64,000 nucleotides of DNA from Allomyces macrogynus ATCC 38327. Lineage: Eukaryota; Blastocladiomycota; Blastocladiomycetes; Blastocladiales; Blastocladiaceae. Below the pieces are notes generated by a model. That model was not told where the DNA came from and ran no database searches. It saw only the letters and a program-made list of their open reading frames with translations. Shown here piece by piece: positions 11,177 through 22,140 of this stretch. Numbering within the stretch: position 1 is the first letter of the stretch; each line of letters begins with the position of its first letter. The position numbers were made by a program, and so were the translations under genes. The stretch is taken from NCBI GenBank assembly GCA_000151295.1, contig GG745359.1, positions 423,159 through 487,158 of the forward strand, read 5' to 3'.

Positions 11177-11814
11177 GGACCGGGACTCTGCAAGAACCGG
11201 CAATTCTTGCCCACACACTCGCCCGCTGAGTACCCCGTCAACCGCTCAAACGTGTCCGAGACATACACGATCGGCATATCTGGTTTGCGCGCGTCCGAGA
11301 CCACAAACGAACAACTCATATCGACCGGCCCAATCGACACCTGCGGATTCGGCCGCGACGCCACCTTCGACAAGACGCCAATCATATCGAACCCCGTCGA
11401 CGAATACAGTCCGGGCACCGACGTGCGAGGGCACAGCGGTGCGCGCGGTGGGGCAGGCGCAGGCCCTCCCGAAAGGCCCGGGCTCGGTGTGGGCCGCAGT
11501 CCGTACGGAGGAGGTGGGGGCGGGGGCGGTGGGGGCGGCGGCGCGACCGCCATGAACGGGTCGGTCGGGGAAATCAGTGCGCCGTTCGGATCGTAGGGGC
11601 CGGAGGCACCGTACGGCGAGTAGCCCGTGTTCGCGAGCGACGACGACGAAGCCGCCAGCGCCATCGGATCCGTCGCCGCTGCGGGGACGGTAAAGTCCTG
11701 GAACGACGGCGGCGGTTGCGCGCCGGACGCGCGGCGTGATGCGGCACGCGCAGCAGCCGCAGCAGCAGCCGCTGTTGGCGGGGTACGTAGCGCCGCAGCG
11801 GTGGCCGCGTCCAT
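9140..11814 (-). CDS. White-Collar-1-like LOV/PAS blue-light receptor without visible GATA finger
   Basis: From a Met at 11814 (consensus-like context) with one intron at 11080-11180, the CDS reads 857 residues in frame. The order is: Ala/Pro-rich N-terminus; LOV domain with [18 protein letters not shown], the flavin-binding cysteine motif [22 protein letters not shown] and [11 protein letters not shown]; a second PAS ([22 protein letters not shown]); a third PAS ([15 protein letters not shown]); then [15 protein letters not shown]. In Neurospora-type WC-1 that last motif is followed by a GATA zinc finger. Here a Gly/Ser-rich tail ends at a stop and no CxxC...CxxC follows before CDK7, as known for basidiomycete WC-1 proteins. 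It should form a light-responsive regulator with a WC-2 partner. The true start may lie in or beyond the assembly gap. Confidence 0.85.
11080..11180 (-). other. Intron inside the LOV coding sequence containing a 42-nt homopolymer
   Basis: Donor GTCCGG and acceptor TTGTAG, phase 1. It joins FLQSP to DGLVNEGS, exactly where known WC-1 LOV domains continue. An uninterrupted run of 42 A on the forward strand (T on the sense strand), 11133-11174, fills much of the intron and would supply an extreme polypyrimidine tract. Confidence 0.8.
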
Positions 11815-11972
11815 GGCGGGCAGCGAGGGAAGGTCGGAACCCGTTGCAAATATCGGGAATCGCTGCAAAATTCTTCGACGGGGATTGCCCGCCGGCCCCC
11901 TCGCGCCTACCGCCTTCGAGGTCCCCCGGGAAAGAACGTGGTGGCGCGTGGGTGTGGCGTGCGGTTGTCCGG

Positions 11973-12962
11973 NNNNNNNNNNNNNNNNNNNNNNNNNNNN
12001 NNNNNNNNNNNNNNNNNNNNNNNNNNNNNNNNNNNNNNNNNNNNNNNNNNNNNNNNNNNNNNNNNNNNNNNNNNNNNNNNNNNNNNNNNNNNNNNNNNNN
12101 NNNNNNNNNNNNNNNNNNNNNNNNNNNNNNNNNNNNNNNNNNNNNNNNNNNNNNNNNNNNNNNNNNNNNNNNNNNNNNNNNNNNNNNNNNNNNNNNNNNN
12201 NNNNNNNNNNNNNNNNNNNNNNNNNNNNNNNNNNNNNNNNNNNNNNNNNNNNNNNNNNNNNNNNNNNNNNNNNNNNNNNNNNNNNNNNNNNNNNNNNNNN
12301 NNNNNNNNNNNNNNNNNNNNNNNNNNNNNNNNNNNNNNNNNNNNNNNNNNNNNNNNNNNNNNNNNNNNNNNNNNNNNNNNNNNNNNNNNNNNNNNNNNNN
12401 NNNNNNNNNNNNNNNNNNNNNNNNNNNNNNNNNNNNNNNNNNNNNNNNNNNNNNNNNNNNNNNNNNNNNNNNNNNNNNNNNNNNNNNNNNNNNNNNNNNN
12501 NNNNNNNNNNNNNNNNNNNNNNNNNNNNNNNNNNNNNNNNNNNNNNNNNNNNNNNNNNNNNNNNNNNNNNNNNNNNNNNNNNNNNNNNNNNNNNNNNNNN
12601 NNNNNNNNNNNNNNNNNNNNNNNNNNNNNNNNNNNNNNNNNNNNNNNNNNNNNNNNNNNNNNNNNNNNNNNNNNNNNNNNNNNNNNNNNNNNNNNNNNNN
12701 NNNNNNNNNNNNNNNNNNNNNNNNNNNNNNNNNNNNNNNNNNNNNNNNNNNNNNNNNNNNNNNNNNNNNNNNNNNNNNNNNNNNNNNNNNNNNNNNNNNN
12801 NNNNNNNNNNNNNNNNNNNNNNNNNNNNNNNNNNNNNNNNNNNNNNNNNNNNNNNNNNNNNNNNNNNNNNNNNNNNNNNNNNNNNNNNNNNNNNNNNNNN
12901 NNNNNNNNNNNNNNNNNNNNNNNNNNNNNNNNNNNNNNNNNNNNNNNNNNNNNNNNNNNNNN
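11973..12962. other. Assembly gap of 990 N
   Basis: Unknown bases. The odd length suggests a size-estimated scaffold gap. Any ORF crossing it is meaningless. It may hold the 5' part of the photoreceptor gene or of another gene. Confidence 0.99.
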
Positions 12963-13922
12963 CGAGGACGACGACGACGAGGGTGGGCGGAACATGGTGG
13001 TGACAACTGGTAAACTTGGCGATCGGGTGCGGCGACGAGAGTCGTCGATTCGGATCGTGCGGAGCGGTGGCGGCAGGGGTCACTGACGACCAACAACGGC
13101 GCGCCGCTCGCTTGCAGGCTCGGGCTGGAGGTCGCGCGCAGCGACGGTGCAGCGCACTCAAGGTTCAGCGCGGCGTCAGCGGCGGCGGGGGGCGCGATGG
13201 GCACGGTCTGCGGTCGGTGCGATCGTGCGATGGTCGGGGGCACGGAGCGTCGCGCGCGTGAGTGCGTGGCCGCCTGGTGGTGGCCGGCGATCGCGGCGGG
13301 CGTTGCGGCTTCCGACAGCGAGCGCGACCAGCTTGACGCGCTGATCCGCGCGAGTCGAGTGCGGTTACTTGCAGGCAGCACGGCCAAGTTGGCAGACGGG
13401 GTTGGGGTTGTGCGCGGCCTCGTTGGTTCCGTTGGAGAGAGCGTTGGCGGTGGCGGCGGCCTTGCTCGCACCGGCCGTCCAGGCCGTCGCAAGTCGCACC
13501 GATTCCCTTGCTCGTCGGCTCACAAGCGTCGCCGCCGTCGTCCTCATCGTCACCGCGGTGGCCTCGTCGGCGAGCACGGCCGTGCCGTTGCCGCCGCCGT
13601 TGCTGTTGCCGTTGCCGTTCGTCGCACAGACGCGGTCGGCGTTAGCGCCGTGGTGATGACCGCACCTGTGTCAGATCGCCGTCAACGCGCGGTCCGGTGC
13701 TCTGCTTTCCTTTACCTATCCCTTTCACTTCCATTTCCTCTGGCGTGCGCTGCCTGAGCCGTAACCCTCGAGCGCGGCGCACGGCTGCTCGGGTGTCACG
13801 CGCGCGCCACGTGTCCCTGCCATTCCGCCAACCATGTGCTTCTATCACGTGAACAACTGTGCCACGGCCCTCCCTTTGCCTTTCGCTGGAGCGCGCCATG
13901 GCCGCGTCGTTCGCGCGCGCGC
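12963..13922. other. GC-rich region with no firm gene
   Basis: Between the gap and the RABL3-like gene. Reverse-strand frames contain Ala/Thr/Ser-rich stretches (about 13365-13577) that could be exons of a gene extending into the gap. No domain is recognisable and I could not build a consistent exon chain. Forward ORFs are compositional. Confidence 0.35.
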
Positions 13923-15122
13923 TCACCGCCGCCATGCATCACCATTGGCGGCACTGGCACGCGGTACGCTGGTGCTGCCGGCAGCTCGCTGCATGCCGAG
14001 CGCGCCGCCGAGCGGGACCACAGGCGGGGCCGCCAACACGGGCAGCGGCTCCGGGCCAATGCTCGCGCCTTTGACACCGCTGATCGCTGCGTGATCAGAC
14101 GCGCCGCGGCTTGCGGTACGAGGACCAGGTGCCGGGCTGTCGCGGCAGCCATCGTCGGCGATGTGAGCGCGTGCAGCATCGTACCCGTACGCCGACGATC
14201 CCGTCCCGGCCGAGGGCCACCGCGTCGCGATTACCTGGTTGAGGAACGGCGCAAAGGCTTCGGGAGCGGGAGGCGCGTCCATCGACTACTTGGGCGAATC
14301 GGTCAGCCGCCCGCGCGTGTCAAACCCGACTTTGAATCGGTGGATATACGCGTTCCGTACCATGGCCAAGACATGCGGCCGGCCATCCGCGCCCGGGGAA
14401 TCGACTGACATCGTCGGGACCGTGCGTCGCGTCGGATCGCGGTGATGCTGCTGCTGCCGCCGCGCCGCGGCCTGTGCCTGCTGGTGCGCGGGCTGCTGCT
14501 GGTTGAGGAACCCGGGCACTAGGTCGCTCTTGGTCCCGACCAGCAAGACCGGGACGGTACTACCGGCCGGGGCCTGCATGGCGCGGACCGCGCGCTCGGC
14601 CGCGTCGCGCGTGCGCGGCTGCGACAGATCGTGCACGCCTAGGATCCCGTGCACGCCCGCGGCCACGAGCGTGCGCGCGCGCGCGCCAATAGACGGCGGG
14701 ACCGTCATGAATTCGATTCAGACGTGTTTCGCGGATGGCGCGTGGTAGTGCAGCTATTCAGCTCGCACATCGCATCGTCAGCACTCCAGCTTGAGAAATG
14801 GGTGGTGAGGCCGAATCTCAGACACGTACGCGCACGCCCGTTAACACATGTCTTGGATCGGTCTCACCAGCACGCCCGCGCGTTTTCCACCCCCACCAAC
14901 GGGCGCCGCATCCGCCGACCGCGGCGCCGTGACGCGCGCAGCAGCTGGCACGTCCGTGAGGTACCGCACCAAACTTGATTTGCCCGTGCCGCGGCTGTCG
15001 ACGACCACGACGCGCACTTTGGTCGTGAGTTCTGGGATCGCTGATGATGCGGGCGCGGCAGGGGACGCGCCGGCCCACATGTCGACGCGCACGCCCGGGT
15101 CGAGGTCGTCATCGTCGTTCAA
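13923..15122 (-). pseudogene. RABL3-like small GTPase with an in-frame TGA
   Basis: Three exons (15122-14868, 14753-14331, 14285-13923) join with matching phases to 347 codons including one internal TGA. Exon 1 holds a Walker A variant, DSRGTGKSSLVRYL. Exon 2 holds IEFMTVPPSIG, where RABL3 has its ELWDVGG switch region, then GILGVHDLS and the guanine-specificity motif VGTKSD. Exon 3 has FAPFLNQVIATRW and a Ser/Pro/Gly-rich tail. A TGA at 14718-14720 precedes IEF, with no alternative acceptor downstream of it. Everything after it reads on in the same frame and looks coding. I list it as a possible pseudogene, but a base error, a TGG-to-TGA mutation or readthrough would each fit. RABL3 proteins are atypical Rab-like GTPases; the role here is inherited from the family. 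Confidence 0.6.
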
Positions 15123-16764
15123 GTCAGGGCTCGATTGGCGAGCGGGTGGTGGAGAGCTGGATGCCCATGCAGGCAGGCGCTTGCAGCTGCTGCGCGAGCC
15201 ACGCGATCATGCTGGGCGGGGTGCGTGCGCCGAGTCGGCGCGGATCGCGGCGGGGTGTCGTGGATCGCGGTGGTGCGTCATGGCGGTGATGGAGGGTTGT
15301 GCATGTCGCGCCCGAGGGGAGCGCGTACTGACAAATAGGTCGAGGTCTGGTCGAGGTCAAACCCTAACCAGGTCCAGATTTGACCAAGAGGTCGCGCCGT
15401 TGCTGGCCGTTGGCGGCACGGTCCGAGAGACGATTTCAAAATAAAAAATTGATTTCACACACAAACTGGACGGTCTCGAAAGGACGTGTCGGACGGTATA
15501 ATATATACATGACAAGAGCCGACGGAACAAGCGGTTTCCGAGCGCATACCGCGCTCCACTCCATGTGCATCGGCTCCACCCCACTTGCGCGCATCACATC
15601 CGACGCAACGAAATCGAACCCACGCTCCCCAATCTGTACCGACATGTCAACGACAACACAATCCACTCGTCACCTCATCACGCAAACCGCGTCAGCAGGT
15701 CAGTCACAATAACTTCCGCATCCTCTTCCTCGCCATCATTCACTGCGTATTCCCCCAACGCCTCAAGCCGCTCAGCAAGCGAGAGCACCTCGTACATCAG
15801 ATCGAGTATTTCGGCCTCCTCAACCGCTGCGCCTCGTGTAACTTAGCCGCCTCGTCCTGCGACGGATCCGCATCGCTGGATCCTTGCGCTCATCTTGCCA
15901 AGAATGGAAACAATTTTCTTGTCCTCCACCCAGAGCATTGAGCACTTGTGTATGAGGCGCTTATGGGATGTATCAGTCAGAAAGAATAGCAATGTGTCAT
16001 TTTAGAGCAACATGGACGAATCTGATGCATGTTGACCACCATCCTTGATGTTCATGCCTCCCATACTTCTGATGCGACAGCGAGTGCATATCCGCATTGA
16101 GGCCGCAAGAACAGCTGTTCGCTGAAAAGATCCGTTTTTAGCATTTCCAGCGTGAGCGATTCTTCTTTTGCTAACCTTCAGCGGTGCTTCATTGCAGGTG
16201 CATTCACATCAATAGTGCTTCACAATTGGGGGGCATGCATGTCAGCAAGGCTTTGCCTCGTCCGTTTCGGCCCATTTCTCCTCCATCTGATACTTTTTGC
16301 CACTCGTACAAATATGCTGCCAGATATTTGTTACTTGACGTTCTGGTTCTCCTGATTTTTCCAGCTCTGAAATTCCGCCTCCTTCAGTTAAATATCCTTA
16401 TGCTTTCAAAAGTCAACGAATATAAATATCCTCAAACATTCTTCACAAGTATTAGAGAGTAAAGCGACACTTCGTCTTGAATGACGGCTAGCCAGTCTGT
16501 TTGCCAGGTCTCAGATGCGCGTGGGGGTGGTGAACATTCATAGGATCCTCCTGCGCGCCTTCAGCCATTTGTGGCAGTTGGTTGCGCTGGCTAGTCAGAG
16601 GGCTACGCCGTCCTCGTCTGCAGACCATGCTTCCTTCGTTTTCAATCATGATTGTTGCCAGTCAAATCTTCTTCCAGCGTCGTGTCTATCACGCACCAGC
16701 ACAGCCCTGATGGCCGCATGTTCTCATTTCAAAAGATGGATGTCGCACCAGGGCGGGTATTGTG
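15123..16764. other. Lower-GC spacer with no supported gene
   Basis: Only short ORFs without recognisable domains. Base composition is clearly more AT-rich than the flanking genes from about 15.4 kb on, with TATA-like runs near 15499-15508. I see no tRNA, repeat array or mobile-element hallmark. Confidence 0.45.
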
Positions 16765-17532
16765 TCACTTGTTGAAGGAAATGGGAGTTGGACATGCTGC
16801 CATCAACACATCAAGCAAGACCCTATTCCCACAGCCACAACAAAACGCCATGGAATGACAGACAGCACCAAGCGCCAGTTGAGTGGATTGAGGTTGGAAT
16901 CTCGAAAATGCAGTGAGCGCACTTGAGACACGTGCATGTGTTGTCACAAACAGGTGCTCATCAAAACTGTTCAATTCAAAATCAGCACGGCTAATATCGA
17001 GCGAGTGGAGCGTTGACGGGAGCTGTCCCAAGATACGCGACCACTCAGAACGGGAGGTCAATGCAATTCGAACTGACGAGATCGGTGGTGGTAGCTGCAA
17101 GACTGGAACCGAATCATGCGGGTAAGCGGTAATGTTGAGGTGGCCCTGGAGTGCGCGGTGGCGAGGGTGAAGGAGTTTCTCTGGAATTCGAGACAGGACA
17201 TGCTCTTCTGTCTTGGGCGACCTCGGTTGGAGGCAATCGTTGAGGCAATTGCTAACAAAATGACGAGCTTTCGAGTGGAACAGGTCAAGGGCACACCGAG
17301 GAGTGTCCGTACGAAGCAAAGTTTTGCTGACCCTGAAAGCATGCTCATCGGGCCAAGACTGATGCGCCGCCTGCTCACTCTGCCCATGTCGGTTCATGTA
17401 TGTAGTGTCGGTCTCCCTCGGAAGCCATTTCAGGCGCTTCAAGCGGAAAGGGTCTGAATGAGAATGAGTGAAAGCAAACAACCGTGAGTTGGTCAACTTT
17501 TTGACGCAATTTCTTGCAAAACATGAAGTCAT
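16765..17532 (-). pseudogene. Leucine-rich-repeat-like ORF, possibly a remnant
   Basis: A 255-codon open frame whose middle reads like a leucine-rich repeat (LPSTLHSLDISRADF and similar). It begins at the stop of the CCDC148-like gene, so its first part is probably 3' UTR. No F-box or other anchoring domain is visible, and the lower GC differs from the neighbours. It could be a truncated LRR gene or chance. Function unknown. Confidence 0.25.
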
Positions 17533-19721
17533 CCAGTGTTACTGTCCTCACCAAACCGAATGCTGCTCTGCAAGTGCGTCGCCCGCCGGTCCGGTTGCAT
17601 GTGCGCGAGCGTGCTGAGCAAATACGTCTGGGCACTTTTGGACAGGCCAACACTGTCGCGCTGGCCGAGCAAATGAAGTAACTTGGCCCGCGGGTCCTTG
17701 AACACGGTCGCGTCCGAGTAGCCGGGACCTGGGCGAACGGCAGCGCCGCTCCCATCGGGGAAGAATGTACCGTCGGGCGTGGTATCAGCGGCCAAGGCAG
17801 CCGCGCGTGCAGCGGTTGGTCGGGTGACACGATCCGGATCGCTAGTGACGGAAATAGTCAGTGAGTGCCCGCTCCGTCCATGAAAAGAAATTGGAGAGAG
17901 AAAACGATGCGCGCCGTACCGCTCGACTTGAATCCGGTCGCGAACTTGCCGACGAACTGCTCGAGAAACCCCTCGCTCTCACGCTCCTCGGTGAGCCGAA
18001 TCCGCTTAATTTCCCGGCGCTTGGCCAACTTCTCCTCCCACAAGTCCTGCAGGTCAGCGACCCGCCCGCGCCGTTCAGCTGCCACATGCACCACCTCGGC
18101 CTCCAAGACCAAACGCAGAGCCTCGAGCTTGGCCTCTTCGGCCGCGACCATGCGCGCACGCTCCACTTGTCGGGCCCGGCCAGCGCTCTGCCGGCGATCG
18201 AGATCGCGCGCGCGGCGTTCCGCCTCGCTACGTTCTCGCTCCGCGCGTTCACGAGCCACACGCTCCTTACGCTCGGCAGCCGCAGCGAGCTCGGCCACGG
18301 TCGCTGCACGCCACGCTTCTACCACGGCATGAACCTCCTCGGCCGCACGCTGCGCTGCAGCACGTTCGGCCTTGCGCTCACGAGCCGACCGCACGCGCGC
18401 CGCGTGTTCGGACATGATCCGTACCGTTTTAGCGACGCAAGAATGCTTGATCCGTGCATGTGCGGCCACGAGCGACACACGCTGTGCGTGCACTTGCCGC
18501 ATAATCGTGTGCGCGGCGACGGTAGCGTCGCGGTCCGCGCGAACGGGCATCTCGAGCGAAAGCCGCGCCTGGAGCCGCGCCGTGCGCTGGTGGACGACGG
18601 GCGCGTACTCTTCGTGAAGCTTGGCCGCCCGGAGGGTGACAAGCGGCGGGACGATAGGTGGCGTGGTCGGGAGCGATGCGAGAGCCCCGTCGAGTTCAGA
18701 GTCGAGTCTGCCGACGAGTGTGCGTTAGTCGGAATCATGACAATCGAGGTGCTCTAGTGGACCAACACACCGATTGAGCTCGAATAGAAGGGCGTCTTTA
18801 GCGTTGGGGTTGCACGGGATGTCACGGACGTCCATGAAGAGGTTGTCGTGGTGCACGAGGTACTGGTGGACAGCATCGTCGCGCTCAATCGTGCGAATCA
18901 AGCTTGCGGTGCTCATTTCGATCGAGTCAGGCTACATCGGTTCCATTGCATCAGAATGGTCGAACCGGAGAGGGTGGAGGATGAAAGGGAATATCAAACG
19001 AACCGGCAGCAGTCCCGTTAGTAGCTCGCCCTTGATCGTGGCCACGTCGCGGGGCAAGAGCTTTCGGTGAGCCCGGACCTGCGCGAGACCGTCCATCTTG
19101 GCCGCAAGTGCTACACGGGGCGGTGGTAAGATATCGTTCCTTGCTGATTCGATGAGGTACGTTCCCGTACCTGATCCCTGGGTACGCAAGGCGCGCGAGC
19201 TGATCCGGGACGATTCCAAGCATTGGATCAAATCTTCGGCGTCGTCAATGGAAATCGTGTCGCTCACGCAGGCATTTGCGTGCCAATTGTCGACGTCTTT
19301 TTCGAGCTCCTTGCTATTCCGGGTAATGCGAGCGAGCGAGCGAGACAAGTAGAGGTCAGATTCGGCATCGTCTTCGAAAGTCAATTGAGCAGCGCAACAC
19401 CTACCCCTTTGCTTCAAGCCGATTCCAATAGTCTCGCCATACTTGTTGATGCCCGCCAATATTGATTTCATCGCGTTTCAACGCTGCCTGCCGGGCAATG
19501 TTTGCAATCTATGTCAAGCGTGCATTCAGGTCGACCCTGTCAAACCCGCGCGAAATATTGCTTGGCGGTTCTCGATGGGTGGTGCGCCATACTCGGTCGG
19601 TCGTTGACAAGAGCTCATTCTTGCGTTCGGAAATGATTTGAAGCACGGAGTGATAGTCAACGGGGCGCAAGCACGTTGAGCCACCACAACGTTGTCGTGC
19701 AATGAAAGTGTCGACGTTCAT
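17529..19721 (-). CDS. CCDC148-like coiled-coil protein
   Basis: Exons that join in phase: 19721-19593, 19508-19405, 19313-19004, 18931-18771, 18707 to about 17920, and a last exon from about 17841 to 17529. The last junction is out by one base in my model. The N-terminus has PVDYHSVLQIISERKNEL and GGHQQVWRDYWNRLEAKG, both typical of CCDC148. The middle has YLVHHDNLF. A long Glu/Arg/Ala coiled coil spans roughly 18550-17930. The C-terminus YSDATVFKDPRAKLLHLLG matches the family's terminal SDPR-type motif. CCDC148 is a conserved coiled-coil protein of flagellated eukaryotes. A role in the zoospore flagellum or its base is inference. The start may lie upstream of 19721. Confidence 0.72.
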
Positions 19722-20281
19722 GAAGTAACCAAGTGAACCTGGATTGATGCCGCTGTAATTCTCTTATGAATGCGCCAAGTTGAGTGAGATTCACGAGGGC
19801 CACATTGCCAAGTCGTGCGGGTGCCACTCAAGCAACTTCTTGGCCGGAAGGAATCAGTGGTGCAAGACGGGGCTCCGCTAATAATGAAATGGCTGTTGCG
19901 TGTCCCTCCACCGCGAGCTGTCATGAATGGCCACGGACGGGCCGTTGTCGTGCCGGTGTGCCGTGCTCGGCCCGTCAGACTTGATGCAACAATGCGCGAC
20001 AAATAGTCCTCAGCTCACATTCCGCGGACCTGATTGTTTCAGGGCGAACCATAATCAAGCCCTCAACTCGCGCGCCAACTGTTCTTGATAAAAAACGGAT
20101 GGTTGTTCAAAAAACCCTCCCCAGGGACGACCATGGAGGCGAATACCACCCATGCCATCGCACGACGTCGCAGTCAAGTCTCCTATGCTCGACACTCCTG
20201 CTCGCCGTCTCTTCTCCACTCCACCATCGTTACCAGTTACCAGCTAAGAAGCGCAACGTTAGCGCCAAATCGACCCACTGA
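19722..20281. other. Divergent spacer between CCDC148-like gene and NoxR
   Basis: About 560 nt of moderate GC without a supportable ORF. It presumably carries both promoters. No clear TATA box or repeat is visible. Confidence 0.4.
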
Positions 20282-21988
20282 ATGAACAGCCTCAAGCAGG
20301 AGCTCGTCCAATGGCACGAGGCCTGCCAGGCGTACGACAATGGCGAATACGAAACCGCGCTCGACCTGTTCAACCCGATTCTCAACTCGTCGCGCATCTT
20401 GTTCAACGTCGGCATGACGTTTTTGAACATGGGCCAACCTCAGGATGCGGTTTGTTCTTCAAATCCAACCTATTAAAACGCACTATGTCCGCATCAGGCC
20501 AAGATGCTGAAGCCGAGTTCTTTTCCACACAGGTGCTCGCTTTCGACGACGCTATTGAGCACGACCATTACCTCGCCGTTGCTCAGTTCCAGTTCGGTGT
20601 CACGCACTATCTTCTCGGGCAGTACAGCGAGGCCGAGGCGTTGTTCCAGGCAGCACTCGACTCGACGCGCGGGAACCTGGTCATCGACTACCACCAGCTC
20701 GGCCTCGATTTTCGGCTGTACGCGTGCGAGGTTCTGTTCAACCAAGCATTGTCGTTTGCTCAACTCGGCGAGACGGTCACAGCCAGCCTGTTGCTCGAAA
20801 ATGCGCGCAAGGGAGCTCGAACACAAGAGCATGAGGACCGAATTTGTGCTGGTGTTGACCATGACGGGGCCGAGCCGTTCCGGGTGCCGCCCAAGTGTTT
20901 GTTTCGCCCACCTGCGGCCAAGTTAAGCAACATGAGCAAGACGCGCTTTGTCGGGCACAGCAAGGTCGTCGCCGCGGTCCGGTCCGACGACCGCGACCTC
21001 GACGCGATGAAGCGGCTTTCAATTGCGGTACGTGTCCTTGGCGAACATGCCCGTGGTCTCAAACTGATCATTTCACCCGACTTCAATCCAGGACGAGCCG
21101 GTCCAGGCCTTCTCTGGCACCCTGACGCGCACGCTCCAGTCGCCGGTGGCGACGACACCGCGCGACCTCCCGCGCGACCTTCCTCCACGGCCTCCATCGC
21201 GGTCGCAGCACCCTTCCCCACCCCACCCTCCGCCATCTCATCCTCCTCCACCGCATCCCGCAGCGCAACCGGCATCCGAATCGCCCTCGTTCATCTCCAC
21301 CCGCCGGTTGAGCAGCATGGGCATGTTCCGACCCAACCCGAACCGCGCCGTTCCACGCGCCGCCGCCGCACCGCCGCGTCCGGCACGGCCCGACGAGCCC
21401 AATCCGAAAGTCCGCAGTTTGCCGCCGCCGCCACGACCTCGGCCACCATCTGGCGAGCACGCTCGCACCCAGGCCATGTCGTTGGAGCGGCGCGTGGTCC
21501 CCGTGTCGTCGCCGCCCAGCTCGTCGTCGATGGCCAGCCCGCGCGTTCTGTCACGACCGCCGTCGCCGGGCACGTCGCCTATGGCAAGCCCGCGCGTACT
21601 ATCGCGGCCGCCGTCGCCCGGGCGCACAGCGTCGCACTTGTCACGGTCGTCGGTCGAAAATATGCGCACGCGGTCCAGTACCATGGTCCGTGCCATCAAG
21701 CCCTGCCTCTTTTTTTCCTGAGCTGACGCTAATCACTTTGACCGCTGGTAGCTGCACGTCAAGGTGCATTTCGGCGACACACGCATGCTGCTCTTGCCGG
21801 CCGACGCGACTTTTGCCGATTTGGTCCAGGCGATCCGAACCAAGTTCCAGACGCAGGTCGCGTTCCGGCCCATGTTCCGCGACATGGACGGTGAGCTCGT
21901 GACCATGACCGACGACGACGACGTAGCCTACGCGCGCAGTCTCGCGGCAGACCCGAACCGGATCCACCTTTGGTGCGAGGAGCTGTAG
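20282..21988 (+). CDS. NoxR (p67phox-like) NADPH-oxidase regulatory subunit
   Basis: Four exons (20282-20449, 20533-21027, 21092-21685, 21752-21988) give 497 residues. The N-terminal TPR array reads AYDNGEYETALDLFN, ILFNVGMTFLNMG, HYLAVAQFQFGVTHYLLG, RGNLVIDYHQLGLDFRLY and CEVLFNQALSF, matching p67phox/NoxR. An activation-like segment PPKCLFRPPAAKLSNMSK follows. A long Pro/Ser/Arg-rich linker contains two copies of SPRVLSRPPSPG. The C-terminus is a PB1 domain (LHVKVHFGDTRMLLLPAD, then acidic TDDDDVAYA). NoxR binds Rac through the TPRs and activates fungal Nox enzymes, so this points to regulated superoxide production. No SH3 domain is visible, which is normal for fungal NoxR. Confidence 0.9.
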
Positions 21989-22140
21989 AAGTCCAGCGGC
22001 GCGGTGGAGGGGATCAACGGGAAGCAACGAGAATGAGGAAACTTTGCTGGACGTAGCGTGAACAGAATGAATTTCAAAGGGTATCTGGGTCCTACCTTGC
22101 CTGTTCCAAGAGTCCACCCAATCTCATCCACGCCACAGCA

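Noticed and set aside
11080..13492. ORFs spanning the 990-N gap on both strands
   Set aside because: Runs of N are open in every frame, so the continuity is artificial.
15560..15640. tRNA-like GGTTCGA B-box on the reverse strand
   Set aside because: No A-box, acceptor pairing or anticodon stem could be matched around it.
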